From NCBI RefSeq assembly GCF_000718635.1, contig NZ_JOBF01000013.1, positions 372,001-436,000 of the forward strand: DNA of 64,000 bases, in the 5' to 3' direction. Of the stretch, positions 1 through 8,472 are shown piece by piece. The translations under genes were made by a program, and so were the position numbers. Each line of letters opens with the position of its first letter. Positions within the stretch are counted from its first letter, which is position 1. The notes beneath the pieces are model-generated. The model was not told where the DNA came from. It did no database searches and was given only the letters and a program-made list of their open reading frames with translations. Source of the stretch: Streptomyces varsoviensis. GTDB taxonomy: Bacteria > Actinomycetota > Actinomycetes > Streptomycetales > Streptomycetaceae.

Positions 1-790
1 TCAACTGGGCCACGTACCGAGTCGCCGCAGGAGTCGACAACTTGGCGAATCCGAGCAGGTCAAGGGCGGTGTCGAAGGACGCCTCGGGGGTGGCGTAAAC
101 CGGCCTGCTGCCGAAATACGTCCACGGCGAGGTATTGCAGATTATCGACACCACGAGATCCTCGACCGGATCCTCGCCCGGCCGTTCGAGGGTGATGGTG
201 CCGTGCCGGCGGTTCGCCTCGCCCAGGAATTGCCGCAACACCTGTCGTGCGTACAGGGCATGGGTCGAACGCTTGCCGCGCTCCCGCTGCTGTTCCACCC
301 GCCCGATCACCCCGGCGTCGAATCCCAGACCCGCGCAGAAGGTGAACCAGCGTTCCGGGACGCCCTCGTCGTCCGTCCCCGGAGTTCCGGACGCGAGGCC
401 GAGGCCGACCGTGCGCTCGGTGCCCTCGCGCAGCGCGTTCAGCAGCGCGCCGGTCGCCTCCACGACGTCGTTGGGCAGCCCCAGCGCGCGGGCGAAGACA
501 TTGGTGGAACCGCCGGGGACCACGGCGAGCCGGGGCAGGCCCGCCGGATCGGGGCCGCCGCTCAGCAGGCCGTTGACGACCTCGTTCACCGTGCCGTCGC
601 CGCCGAGCGCCACCACCAGCTCGGTGTTGCCGTCCTCGGCGGCCCGGCGCGCGAGGTCGCGGGCGTGCCCCCGGTACTCGGTGGTCGCGACCTCCAGCTT
701 CAGGTCGCTGGCGAGCGCGTGCACCAGGACATCGCGGGTGCGGGCACTGGTGGTGGTTGCCGACGGATTGACCACGAGAAGCGCGCGCAT
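1..790 (-). CDS. Diacylglycerol/lipid kinase, YegS/BmrU family (3' end cut by window edge)
   Basis: Phosphorylates diacylglycerol or a related lipid with ATP at the inner membrane face, feeding phospholipid turnover. The family glycine-rich nucleotide motif GGDGTVNE lies at about residues 63-70, and PGGSTN at about 92-97 is the second nucleotide-binding motif. The ATG at 788-790 gives the usual N-terminus MRALLVVNPSAT. The reading frame is still open at base 2, so only about 263 of roughly 300 residues are present. It is transcribed away from the membrane protein at 1055. Assignment rests on the two motifs and is secure for the family; the lipid substrate is not known. Confidence 0.9.
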   Translation of the reverse strand, partial: MRALLVVNPSATTTSARTRDVLVHALASDLKLEVATTEYRGHARDLARRAAEDGNTELVVALGGDGTVNEVVNGLLSGGPDPAGLPRLAVVPGGSTNVFARALGLPNDVVEATGALLNALREGTERTVGLGLASGTPGTDDEGVPERWFTFCAGLGFDAGVIGRVEQQRERGKRSTHALYARQVLRQFLGEANRRHGTITLERPGEDPVEDLVVSIICNTSPWTYFGSRPVYATPEASFDTALDLLGFAKLSTPAATRYVAQL

Positions 791-892
791 GGGCGCCAGA
801 CTACCTACCTGGGGGTATGTGTCCCGCTCCTGGCCCATCCCGCCACCCGGCTACCGGCCCGCCCCAGCCCCCGCTCCCGCCGCCCGCGCCCC

Positions 893-1000
893 GCCCGTAC
901 GGACGCGGCCGCGCCGGGCGTACGGAACGGGCCTCGCGGCCGTACACAGCCCGGCCCACCGGCCCGTACGGACGCGGCCCGCGCCGGGCGTACGGAGCCC
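893..1000. repeat. Direct repeat rich in CGTACGG upstream of a membrane-protein gene
   Basis: Two near-identical copies of a roughly 34-bp segment start at about 893 and 962. Each runs from CCCGTACGGACGCGGCC to GCGCCGGGCGTACGGA. A further CGTAC word sits between them. The segment lies between the divergent lipid kinase and the membrane protein and has no convincing coding frame. Confidence 0.75.
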
Positions 1001-1054
1001 GGCGGCGCACTCCCTGGAGGGCCCCGCGCGGGCCCGGCGGGCTACCCTTCAGGG

Positions 1055-1495
1055 GTGAGTCCCAAGCAGAGCCCCAACGCCGCCCCAGCCCCCGCGCCGG
1101 CCGGCCCGCGACCGGCCCGGCTGACCGCGGCGGCGGCGCTCGCCGCCGTCGAAGGCGTGGCCCTCGCCGGCCTCGGCATCTACATGCTGGTCATGGGGCT
1201 GGTGGGCGACCCCGACAACCGGATGCAGGCGGAGACGGGCGGGGTGACCGTGCTCGTCCTGGCCGCGCTGCCGCTGATCGCCGCGCGCGGGCTGCTGCTG
1301 CGGCGGCGCTGGAGCCGCGGCCCCGCGATGATCACGCAACTGCTGTCGCTGCCCGTCGCCTGGACGCTCATCAGCAACGGCGGCGCGCTGATCGCCGTCG
1401 GAGCGGTGCTCGCCGCCGTCGCCGTGGTCGTCCTGGTCTTGCTGGTCAATCCGACGGCCACCGAAGCGCTGGGCATCGGCCCCCGCGACGCGTAG
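1055..1495 (+). CDS. Small integral membrane protein
   Basis: A 146-residue protein with a Pro/Ala-rich cytoplasmic leader (about residues 1-22) and four hydrophobic segments, near residues 24-48, 63-80, 92-105 and 112-132. Arginine-rich loops between segments 2 and 3 fit an inside orientation. The GTG at 1055 is chosen because the upstream part of the frame is repeat DNA and homologues start near this point. It ends just before a hairpin and converges on the sigma-factor gene. No catalytic motif is visible and the function is unknown. Confidence 0.8.
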   Translation: MSPKQSPNAAPAPAPAGPRPARLTAAAALAAVEGVALAGLGIYMLVMGLVGDPDNRMQAETGGVTVLVLAALPLIAARGLLLRRRWSRGPAMITQLLSLPVAWTLISNGGALIAVGAVLAAVAVVVLVLLVNPTATEALGIGPRDA

Positions 1496-1505
1496 CCCGG
1501 CTCAA

Positions 1506-1525
1506 GGCCGCCCCGAGGGGCGGCC
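1506..1525. terminator. Bidirectional hairpin between membrane protein and sigH
   Basis: A perfect 9-bp inverted repeat (GGCCGCCCC / GGGGCGGCC) with a two-base centre lies midway between two convergent stop codons. There is no long U tract on either strand, as is common for Streptomyces terminators. Confidence 0.7.
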
Positions 1526-1546
1526 GGGGTTTCCCGCGAGCCCGGG

Positions 1547-2464
1547 TCACTCCTCCACGAGCAGCTTGTCGCGGAGCTGCGCGAGCGTCCGGGCGAGCAG
1601 CCGCGAGACGTGCATCTGCGAGATGCCGACCTCCTGGGCGATCTGCGACTGCGTCATATTGCCGAAGAAGCGGAGCAGCAGGATCTTCTTCTCGCGCGGC
1701 GGCAGGTCCTCCAGCAGCGGCTTGAGGGACTCGCGGTACTCGACGCCCTCCAGCGCCTCGTCCTCCGCCCCCAGGGTGTCCGCGACGGCCGGGGACTCGT
1801 CGTCGGTGTCCGGCACATCCAGGGAGAGGGTGCTGTAGGCATTGGCCGACTCCAGCCCCTCCAGCACCTCCTCCTCGGAGATGCTCAGCCGCTCGGCCAG
1901 CTCGTGCACCGTCGGCGCGCGGCCGTGCTGCTGGGACAGCTCGGCGGTCGCCGTGGTCAGGGCGAGGCGCAGCTCCTGGAGCCGGCGCGGCACCCGCACC
2001 GCCCAGCCCTTGTCCCGGAAGTGCCGCTTGATCTCGCCGACGACCGTGGGCGTCGCGTACGTGGAGAACTCCACGCCGCGGTCCGGGTCGAACCGGTCCA
2101 CGGACTTGATCAGACCGATCGTGGCGACCTGGGTCAGGTCGTCCAGCGGCTCCCCCCGATTGCGGAATCGCCGCGCCAGGTGCTCCACCAGCGGCAGATG
2201 CAGCCGCACGAGGTGGTTGCGCAGCTCGGCCCGCTCGGGCGAGCCCACCGGAAGCTCCCGCAGTTCGAAGAAGAGCGCTCGCGCACCACTGCGATCATGG
2301 GGGTCGTGGTGCTGGTGCCACGTCTGGTGCTGGTGCTGATCCATGTGGTCCGCCCGCTCTGGTCGGTCGCCGGGCTGCTCCGGCTCCACGTCCGCCGGGT
2401 GCGGCCGGGCAGGCTGTTGCGGGATGCCCGGGGCGCGCACTCCCCGCGATGATGCAGTACTCAC
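1547..2464 (-). CDS. sigH: Stress-response sigma factor of the SigB/SigF/SigH family
   Basis: Directs RNA polymerase to stress and development promoters. Region 2 is clear (DDLTQVATIGLIKSVDRFDP, then EFSTYATPTVVGEIKRHFRD), region 3 follows, and region 4 carries the helix-turn-helix SQIAQEVGISQMHVSRLL near the C-terminus. The N-terminus carries an unusual extension of about 60 residues rich in His/Gln/Pro (MDQHQHQTWHQHH). S. coelicolor SigH also has an N-terminal extension and several isoforms, so internal starts are possible. GTG at 2464 has a good ribosome site (GAGGGGG). The anti-sigma gene ends 16 bp upstream, so the two form one operon. The symbol rests on the extension, the partner gene and remembered synteny. 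Confidence 0.85.
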   Translation of the reverse strand: MSTASSRGVRAPGIPQQPARPHPADVEPEQPGDRPERADHMDQHQHQTWHQHHDPHDRSGARALFFELRELPVGSPERAELRNHLVRLHLPLVEHLARRFRNRGEPLDDLTQVATIGLIKSVDRFDPDRGVEFSTYATPTVVGEIKRHFRDKGWAVRVPRRLQELRLALTTATAELSQQHGRAPTVHELAERLSISEEEVLEGLESANAYSTLSLDVPDTDDESPAVADTLGAEDEALEGVEYRESLKPLLEDLPPREKKILLLRFFGNMTQSQIAQEVGISQMHVSRLLARTLAQLRDKLLVEE

Positions 2465-2480
2465 GGAGCCCCCTCTTCTG

Positions 2481-2894
2481 TCACGGCTGTCCGGGACCTG
2501 CGCCGCGCTTCTTGTGCAGGCTGATGCTGACCGTACGGTCGTCGGCGACCGTCGAGTCGACCTCGCCGGCCAGCGCGGAGAGCACCGTCCAGGCGAAGGT
2601 GTCGCGCTCGGGGGCGCGGCCGTCCGTGGTGGGCGCCGAGACGGTCACCCGAAGCGCGTCCCCGACCAGGCGGAAGACGCAGCTCAGAACGGAGCCGGGA
2701 ACGGCTTGTTGCAGCAGGATCGCGCACGCCTCGTCGACGGCGATGCGCAGGTCCTCGATCTCGTCGAGAGTGAAATCCAAACGGGCTGCGAGGCCGGCCG
2801 TCGCCGTTCGCAGTACCGACAGGTAGGCACCCGCAGCGGGCAGCCGGACTTCCACGAAGTCCTGAGTCCCGGGCTCGCCTGCGATAGGGGACAC
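2481..2894 (-). CDS. Anti-sigma factor, RsbW-like ATPase/kinase (UshX/PrsH type)
   Basis: Expected to bind and hold the sigma factor encoded immediately downstream. The 137-residue protein is a single HATPase_c domain: the N-box helix reads LRIAVDEACAILL and a GEVDST segment lies near the C-terminal end. GTG at 2894 is chosen because GGAGGTGAGG sits just upstream; a longer frame to 2987 has no such site. In S. coelicolor the equivalent gene precedes sigH and its product antagonises SigH; the same role is inferred here. No anti-anti-sigma (STAS) gene is seen in the neighbourhood. Confidence 0.85.
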   Translation of the reverse strand: MSPIAGEPGTQDFVEVRLPAAGAYLSVLRTATAGLAARLDFTLDEIEDLRIAVDEACAILLQQAVPGSVLSCVFRLVGDALRVTVSAPTTDGRAPERDTFAWTVLSALAGEVDSTVADDRTVSISLHKKRGAGPGQP

Positions 2895-3042
2895 CCTCAC
2901 CTCCAAGGTGGCACAAGCTTGTTGAGCTGTTACGAGCGCCGGTCCCGCAGTCCTCGTGACGGAGACTGGGGAGCCGGCGCGGCACATGGTTCGCCCGCGA
3001 CGCTATCGCGATCCGGGTCGCGGTGCCGCAGCCCCGCGGCTG

Positions 3043-3065
3043 TCACTCATGGTAAGCCCATGAGT
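3043..3065. promoter_or_regulatory. Candidate BldD operator upstream of the anti-sigma/sigH operon
   Basis: TCACTCATGGTAA at 3043-3055 fits the BldD consensus TNAC-N5-GTNA exactly on both strands. It overlaps an 8-bp inverted repeat (ACTCATGG at 3045-3052, CCATGAGT at 3058-3065). The site is about 150 bp before the anti-sigma start. sigH is a known BldD target in S. coelicolor, so the location makes sense. The hairpin could also end transcription from the acetyltransferase gene. Confidence 0.6.
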
Positions 3066-3092
3066 ACGGACAGTGGCTAGGGGTCTGCGGCC

Positions 3093-3638
3093 TCAAATCG
3101 AAAGAGAAGTCGTCCTGTTGGCGTTTCCGTCACTCTCCGCTATCGCCGCGAGAGCGTGGAGCGGCTCCCCGGACAACCGTTGTACGGTCCAGCCGTCCAT
3201 CGGCTCGGCGCCCATGGCCCGGTAGAAGTCGATCGACGGTTCGTTCCAATCCAGCACTGACCATTCGAAACGCTGATACCCACGCTCGACGCAGATACGC
3301 GCGAGCGCGGCCAGAAGCGCCTTTCCGTGACCTCCACCGCGCGATTCCGGCCGCACGTAGAGATCCTCCAGGTAGATACCGTGCGTGCCCGTCCACGTCG
3401 AATAGTTACGGAACCACAGCGCGAAGCCGACCGGTTGGGCCGGAACGCCGTCCGCGCCCGCGCCGTTTTCGTCGCTCTCCGCAACCAGAGCGAAGACCGC
3501 GGGATGCTCCCCGAAGAGCGCTTCGCGAAGCTGTTCCGCACTCGCCCGCGCGTCCTCCAGGGCCCGTTCGTACGCGGCGAGTTCGCGGATCATCGCGTGA
3601 ATGACGGGTACGTCGGCGGGGACGGCGGCTCGGATCAT
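3093..3638 (-). CDS. GNAT N-acetyltransferase, diamine/spermidine acetyltransferase-like
   Basis: A 181-residue GNAT-fold enzyme that should move acetyl from acetyl-CoA to an amine. The acetyl-CoA loop motif is RPESRGGGHGKALL, preceded by the YLEDLYV strand and followed by the VLDWNEPSIDFYRAMGAEP segment typical of the SSAT-like branch. ATG at 3638 gives MIRAAVPADV, a standard GNAT start. The last 15 or so residues after AIAESD are extra. It is encoded just upstream of the sigH operon on the same strand but is separated from it by the BldD-like element. The substrate is not determinable. Confidence 0.85.
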   Translation of the reverse strand: MIRAAVPADVPVIHAMIRELAAYERALEDARASAEQLREALFGEHPAVFALVAESDENGAGADGVPAQPVGFALWFRNYSTWTGTHGIYLEDLYVRPESRGGGHGKALLAALARICVERGYQRFEWSVLDWNEPSIDFYRAMGAEPMDGWTVQRLSGEPLHALAAIAESDGNANRTTSLSI

Positions 3639-3714
3639 GAGTGCATGCTAACCGGACGGTCCGACAACGCGATCGGCGCTCGCGGAGCGGGGGCCCCAGG
3701 GGCCGCCGGCGGCC

Positions 3715-3975
3715 TCAGACGATCCGCTGGTCCACGAAGCACCAGCGCCACGTCTCGCCCGGCTCGAAGCTGCGCATCACCGGGTGCCCGGTCTCCTCGA
3801 AGTGCCCCGTGGCATGCCGGAACGGGGAGGAGTCGCAGCAGCCGACGTGCCCGCACACCAGGCACAGCCGCAACTGCACGGGATGGCTGCCCGCCGCCAG
3901 GCACTCCGGACAGGTGTCGTTCAGCGGGGCCGGCTCGGGGCGCGGCAGCTCGGGAACATGGGGGCACTCGCTCAT
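3715..3975 (-). CDS. UBP-type zinc finger protein
   Basis: An 86-residue protein consisting of one ZnF-UBP domain. Cys and His ligands are arranged as CPEC, CLVCGHVGCC, HATGHFEETGHPV and end with an aromatic patch (WRWCFVDQRIV). In eukaryotes this fold binds the ubiquitin C-terminus; bacterial stand-alone copies have no established ligand. ATG at 3975 gives MSECPHVPEL. There is no good ribosome site; a TAACCT-like -10 close to the ATG suggests a leaderless message. It lies 77 bp upstream of the acetyltransferase on the same strand. Confidence 0.85.
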   Translation of the reverse strand: MSECPHVPELPRPEPAPLNDTCPECLAAGSHPVQLRLCLVCGHVGCCDSSPFRHATGHFEETGHPVMRSFEPGETWRWCFVDQRIV

Positions 3976-4113
3976 GATGACCAGGTTAGATCGGGTGGGC
4001 GGACACGGCCGCCCGTACGCCGCCCCGCACGACACCTCGTAGGGCCGTCCCGTACGGCCTCCCGCACGAGAAGGAGCCGTAACAGCACATGATCAGGATG
4101 GGTGCGTAGCTCG

Positions 4114-5718
4114 ATGGACGTGATGCCACTGCTGATGCTCGTCGCGGTCAGCGCGGCCGTGGCGGGGGTGGCCCGCCGGGGGCCCGTGCCCGCACCGCTG
4201 CTGCTGGTCGCCGTCGGGCTCGCCGCCTCGTACGTACCGGGCACGCCGGACTACACGCTCGACCCCGAGATCGTGCTGCCGCTGCTGCTCCCGCCGCTCC
4301 TGCACACCGCCGCGCTCGACAGCTCGTACCTGGACCTGCGGGCCAACCTGCGGCCCGTCGCGCTGCTCTCCGTCGGCTACGTCCTCTTCGCGGCCGTGGC
4401 CGTCGGCTACGTCGCCTACCTCGTGGTGCCGGACCTGCCGCTCACCGTCGCACTGGTGCTCGGCGCGGTGATCGCCCCGCCGGACGCGGTCGCCGCCACC
4501 GCCATCGCGCGCCGGCTGCGGCTGCCCTCGCGGATCACCACGATCCTCCAGGGCGAGTCCCTGGTGAACGACGCCACCGCGATCACCGCGTACAAGGTGG
4601 CGCTGGCCGCGGCGGTCGGGGAGGGGGCCACCTGGGGCGAGGGCGTCAAGGAGTTCGCGCTCGCGGCGGTCGGCGGCATCGGCGTCGGCCTCGTCCTGAT
4701 GGGGCCGCTGCACTGGCTGCGCAAGCGGCTGCGCGAACCCCTGCTCCAGAACACGCTCTCGCTGCTCATCCCCTTCGTCGCGTACGCGGCCGCCGAGCGG
4801 TTCGAGGCGTCCGGGGTGCTCGCCGTCGTGACCGTCGGCCTCTACCTCGGCCACCACTCCTGGCAGGTCGACTTCGCGACCAGGCTCCAGGAGGCGGCGG
4901 TCTGGAAGATGGTCGCCTTCGTCCTGGAGTCCTCCGTCTTCGCGCTGATCGGCCTCCAGTTGCGGGTCGTGCTCCGCGGCCTCGGCGAGTACGGGGTCGC
5001 CGAGGCCGTCTGGTACGCGGCGGCCGTCTTCCTCGCGGTCGTCGCGGCCCGCTTCGTCTGGGTCTTCCCCGCCACGTTCCTGCCGCGGGCCCTGTCCGCC
5101 CGCGTACGCGAACGCGAACCCGACACCAACTGGACGGCGCCGGTGATCGTCGGCTGGGCCGGGATGCGCGGCGTGGTCTCCCTCGCCATCGCCTTCTCCA
5201 TCCCGCTCACCACGCACGAGGACACCGACTTCCCGGCGCGCAACCTGGTGCTGTTCCTGACGTTCACCACGGTGATCGCCACGCTCGTCGTCCAGGGCCT
5301 CACCCTGCCCACCCTGATCCGCGGCCTGAAGATCCCCGGCCGCGACGTACAGGCCGAGACCCTGGCCGAGGCCCAGGCCCAGAACGAGGCATCCACCGCC
5401 GCCGAGCGCCGGCTCGCCGAACTCCTCGCCGACGACCGCAACGCCCTCCCGCAGCCCCTCGCCGACCGCCTCCGCACCGTCATGGACCGCCGCCGCAATG
5501 CCGTGTGGGAGCGGCTCGGCACGGTCAACGAGACCACGGGGGAGTCCGCCGACGAGACGTACCGGCGGCTGGCCCGGGAGATGATCGGCGCGGAGCGGCG
5601 GGTCTTCGTGGAGCTGCGGGACGCGCGGCGCATCGACGACGAGATGCTGCGCACGCTGCTGCGGCGGCTGGACCTGGAGGAGGCCGCGGCGTATCGGGAG
5701 GAGGAGACGGCGGAGTAG
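4114..5718 (+). CDS. Na+/H+ antiporter, CPA1 family
   Basis: An integral membrane exchanger of Na+ (or K+) for protons, for pH and salt balance. About 12 hydrophobic segments fill residues 1-410. The CPA1 signatures are visible: LGAVIAPPDAVAA (the conserved PPD), GESLVNDATAI (the ND transport pair) and WAGMRGVVSLA. A charged cytoplasmic tail of about 130 residues follows. ATG at 4114 is preferred to a GTG at 4102 because the GTG overlaps the only ribosome-site-like sequence. It converges on the PLP enzyme at 5744 with a 25-bp gap. Confidence 0.9.
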   Translation: MDVMPLLMLVAVSAAVAGVARRGPVPAPLLLVAVGLAASYVPGTPDYTLDPEIVLPLLLPPLLHTAALDSSYLDLRANLRPVALLSVGYVLFAAVAVGYVAYLVVPDLPLTVALVLGAVIAPPDAVAATAIARRLRLPSRITTILQGESLVNDATAITAYKVALAAAVGEGATWGEGVKEFALAAVGGIGVGLVLMGPLHWLRKRLREPLLQNTLSLLIPFVAYAAAERFEASGVLAVVTVGLYLGHHSWQVDFATRLQEAAVWKMVAFVLESSVFALIGLQLRVVLRGLGEYGVAEAVWYAAAVFLAVVAARFVWVFPATFLPRALSARVREREPDTNWTAPVIVGWAGMRGVVSLAIAFSIPLTTHEDTDFPARNLVLFLTFTTVIATLVVQGLTLPTLIRGLKIPGRDVQAETLAEAQAQNEASTAAERRLAELLADDRNALPQPLADRLRTVMDRRRNAVWERLGTVNETTGESADETYRRLAREMIGAERRVFVELRDARRIDDEMLRTLLRRLDLEEAAAYREEETAE

Positions 5719-5743
5719 CGGGACCGCCGCTTCGGGACTTCTT

Positions 5744-6667
5744 CTACGGGGCTGTGTCCCCGTGCCCCGTGATGACGGCCGCCAGGGTCGTGCCCCGGGG
5801 GAAGGCGCTCTCCTCGGCCAGGGTCGTCAGGCCGTAGAGCGCCTTGGCGACGTATACGCGGTCCAGGGGGAGGCCGTGCCGGGCGGCGAAGTCGTCGGTG
5901 AAGGCGTCGAGGCCCGCGGAGCGCTTGGCGTAGCCGCCGCAGTGGAAGCGCTCGTCGAGCCGCCAGTCGCCGCAGCGCGAGCCGAAGGCGGCGCGCTGGA
6001 GGCTTTCGACCTCGTCGGCGAGGAAGCCGCCGCGCAGCACGGGGAAGCCTATGGCGGACCCGGCGCCCGCGAGTCCGGCGGCGAGGCCGGCGAGGGTGCC
6101 GCCCGTGCCGCAGGCGACCGCGACGACGTCGGCGACGCCGCGCAGCTCCCGTCCGAGCGAGAGGCAGCCGGCCGCGGCGGCGGCGTTGCTGCCGCCCTCG
6201 GGTATGACGAAGCACTCCTCGCCGGGTGCGGCGGCGTCCAGCAGCTCCGCCAGCACCGCGGGCTCGGCCTTTCGGCGGTACGTACCGCGACTGACGAACA
6301 CCAGCCGCATGCCGTCGGCGGCGCACTGGGCGAGGGAGGGATTCAGCGGCCGGCCGGCCAGCTCGTCGCCGCGTACGACGCCGATGGTGGCGAACCCCAG
6401 CAGCCGGCCGGCGGCGGCGGTGGCGCGCAGGTGGTTGGAGTAGGCCCCGCCGAAGGTCAGCAGCGTACGGCGGCCGGCCGCCGCGGCCGCCCGCAGATTG
6501 GGCGCCAGCTTCCGCCACTTGTTGCCCGGCAGATCGGGGTGGATCAGATCGTCCCGCTTCAGCAGCAACCGCACCCCCCGCCGCGCGAACCGCCCGTCCC
6601 GCACCTCCCACACCGGCGACGGCAACCGCGGCCGCAGCGCGCTCTCCACATCCAGGTACGGACTCAC
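5744..6667 (-). CDS. 1-aminocyclopropane-1-carboxylate deaminase / D-cysteine desulfhydrase family
   Basis: A fold-type II PLP enzyme. LLLKRDDLIHPDLPGNKWRK contains the Schiff-base lysine (GNKWRK), FGGAYSNHLRA binds the substrate carboxylate, and the phosphate-cradle motif is ACGTGGTLAGL. The family either opens ACC to ammonia and 2-oxobutyrate or breaks down D-cysteine to pyruvate, sulfide and ammonia. Motifs cannot separate these, though a desulfhydrase is the commoner outcome. GTG at 6667 (VSPYLDVESAL) is chosen because the upstream part of the frame is low-complexity Gly/Pro/Ala. At 307 residues it is of normal length. Confidence 0.85.
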   Translation of the reverse strand: MSPYLDVESALRPRLPSPVWEVRDGRFARRGVRLLLKRDDLIHPDLPGNKWRKLAPNLRAAAAAGRRTLLTFGGAYSNHLRATAAAGRLLGFATIGVVRGDELAGRPLNPSLAQCAADGMRLVFVSRGTYRRKAEPAVLAELLDAAAPGEECFVIPEGGSNAAAAAGCLSLGRELRGVADVVAVACGTGGTLAGLAAGLAGAGSAIGFPVLRGGFLADEVESLQRAAFGSRCGDWRLDERFHCGGYAKRSAGLDAFTDDFAARHGLPLDRVYVAKALYGLTTLAEESAFPRGTTLAAVITGHGDTAP

Positions 6668-7021
6668 CCACCCATTCTCACCGCCGCCCCCGTACGACCG
6701 CGTGGCACCCCGTGCCGGGGCCTCACCGGGGCCCGCACCGGGGGCACCGGCACGGCGGCCAGGCGGCGGTGAGCAGGGGGACGGCCGGGCCGCCACTGCG
6801 GAATACGCGTTCAGGGCTCCAGGTGCGACCGCTGTCGCGGGACACCGCCATGCTCATCAAGCGGTACCCCTGGTCCGTCGGCGCTGCCGGTTCACGGTTC
6901 ATCGGGGGATCGTGGCGCTTGCGCCGCTGCCCGCGCGGCGGCGTGGTAGGCGTCGGTCCGGCGTCGCTCGATAGGCGTCAAACCGGTGTCACTGACGGTG
7001 TCTCAGGGCTAACGTGAAGTC
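6668..7021. other. Divergent intergenic region, no gene seen
   Basis: These 354 bp separate the divergent PLP-enzyme and HTH genes. Near the right end is a pair of GGTGTC words spaced 13 bp apart (about 6973-6992) and a TAACGT -10-like box only six bases from the HTH start codon. Both are compatible with an autoregulated, leaderless promoter. Nothing else is recognisable. Confidence 0.5.
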
Positions 7022-7807
7022 ATGACTATCGCTGTGCATGTGCCGAATGACGCCCTGCGCGCTGTGCGGATCGGCTTGCGGCTGAGCCAGGACGACTTGG
7101 CGAAGGCGCTCCGCCGGGCGGGCAGCGAGCTGGGGGAGCCGAACGACGCCAGCAAGCGCCTCGTGCAGCGTTGGGAGGCGGGGATCAGCCGGGCGCCGAG
7201 GCCCGTGTACGCCCGTGCGCTGGAGCGCGTCACCGGGGTGCCCCTCGAAGCGCTCGGGTTCGCGCTTCCGGTGCCGATGGCCAGGGTCAGCGGAGACGGC
7301 AGGGGAGGCCACGACATGGCGCCGAGCCCCGGGGGCGTCGCCGCCGCGTCGGTGGGGCCTCAGCCCGGGTCACGCGCGGCCGGGCTGAGGTACGGGGGCG
7401 TGTGGCTGTCCCGGTACGAGTTCTACTCCTCCGGCCGGGACGCCGAACTCGAAGGCAGGCACTACGTGGTCCTCGTGCAGCACGGCAAGCGGCTGACGGG
7501 GCGGTCCCTGCGCGGGGCCTCGTCCCACCCGGACTCACCGCTGTCGCTGGACCTCACGGTGGAGCAGAGCGTGGTCACGGGCACATGGACCGAGCAGACG
7601 GCCGGCGAGGGCTACTACCAAGGGGCTTCGTACCACGGGGCGCTGCAGATGCTCGTGGAGCCGACCGGCCGCCGGATGGCCGGGAAGTGGGTCGGCTTCG
7701 GCAAGGACTTCGACATCAACACCGGCCCGTGGGAGCTGCGGCTGATGGACACGTCCACGTCCAAGGCCACGCTGGAGCGGTACAGCGTCCCGCCGGAGAT
7801 TTCCTAG
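7022..7807 (+). CDS. Helix-turn-helix (XRE) protein with a conserved beta-rich sensor-like C-terminal domain
   Basis: Residues about 8-72 form an XRE-type HTH (LRIGLRLSQDDLAKAL, VQRWEAG, LERVTGVPLEAL). A Gly/Ser/Pro linker follows, then a domain of about 140 residues rich in beta-strand patterns (GVWLSRYEFYSSGR, YVVLVQHGKRLTGRSL, GKWVGFGKDFDINTGPWELR). I know this combination only as a widespread uncharacterised actinobacterial regulator type; the C-terminal domain looks like a small-ligand barrel, but this is inference. ATG at 7022 has a -10-like TAACGT six bases upstream and no ribosome site, so a leaderless transcript is likely. Confidence 0.75.
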   Translation: MTIAVHVPNDALRAVRIGLRLSQDDLAKALRRAGSELGEPNDASKRLVQRWEAGISRAPRPVYARALERVTGVPLEALGFALPVPMARVSGDGRGGHDMAPSPGGVAAASVGPQPGSRAAGLRYGGVWLSRYEFYSSGRDAELEGRHYVVLVQHGKRLTGRSLRGASSHPDSPLSLDLTVEQSVVTGTWTEQTAGEGYYQGASYHGALQMLVEPTGRRMAGKWVGFGKDFDINTGPWELRLMDTSTSKATLERYSVPPEIS

Positions 7808-7881
7808 CCGGCGGGCGCGTGCGGCGGGGTGTCAGGCCGCCGCCCGCGGGGCGGTAGCAGGGCGCCTTGGTCGGTTGGGGG

Positions 7882-8472
7882 TTATTTGAGGAGGTCGTGG
7901 ACGCGAGCGCGGAGGGAGTCCATGGTGAAGCCCTTGGGGTCTATCTTTCCGGGCTGCCATTCGAGGTGGCCGATGACGGAGCGCTCGGTCCAGCCGTGGT
8001 GGCGGCAGATGGCGGCGGCGGCCTTGGCGATGGCGGTGAGCTGGGGTTCGGGCCAGGGGTCTTTGCCGTCGCCGAGGTTCTCGCACTCGAAGCCGTAGAA
8101 GTGGACGTTGCCGTCGGTGTTGGCCTCGTTGACGTTCGGTAGGCGTTTCTCGGCGATGACGGCGCGCAGGACGTCGTCGTCGCCGCGCCCGGCGTGGTTG
8201 GCGCGGCCGTAGCCGACCAGGTGGATGGTGCCGTCCTTGGCGATGACGCCGTGGCACAGCGGGCCCGGCAGGTCCGCGTGGCCCTTGCGGCAGAGGTCGA
8301 CGGTGTTCTTGGTGCCCTTGGTGACGGTGTGGTGGATGACGACGCCGTGGACCGGGCCCCAGTCGCCCTGCTTGTTGCGGTTGTGGGTGCGCCACTCGCC
8401 GACCTCCACGACGGTGATGCCCTCGTCCTTGAGAATGTCGATGAATCGGCTCGCGGACATGGGTGGGGCCAT
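7882..8472 (-). CDS. N-acetylmuramoyl-L-alanine amidase (Amidase_2/PGRP fold), endolysin-like
   Basis: Cleaves the bond between N-acetylmuramic acid and the stem peptide of peptidoglycan. The 196-residue protein is one Amidase_2 domain. Putative zinc ligands are H47 or H48 (VVIHHTV), H169 (VIGHLEW) and D178 (GKIDPKGF). There is no signal peptide and no cell-wall-binding module, as in phage endolysins that leave the cell through a holin. ATG at 8472 follows a strong AAAGGAGG. No holin, tail or integrase genes are nearby, so this is probably a domesticated single gene. Confidence 0.85.
   Translation of the reverse strand: MAPPMSASRFIDILKDEGITVVEVGEWRTHNRNKQGDWGPVHGVVIHHTVTKGTKNTVDLCRKGHADLPGPLCHGVIAKDGTIHLVGYGRANHAGRGDDDVLRAVIAEKRLPNVNEANTDGNVHFYGFECENLGDGKDPWPEPQLTAIAKAAAAICRHHGWTERSVIGHLEWQPGKIDPKGFTMDSLRARVHDLLK

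Noticed and set aside
813..818. A SigH/SigB-type -10 box (GGGTAT) at 813
   Set aside because: No GTTT-like -35 element lies 14-15 bases upstream and no start codon is close downstream.
7882..8472. A prophage around the amidase
   Set aside because: Flanking genes are chromosomal (HTH protein, glutaminase); no integrase, capsid, tail or att repeats were seen.
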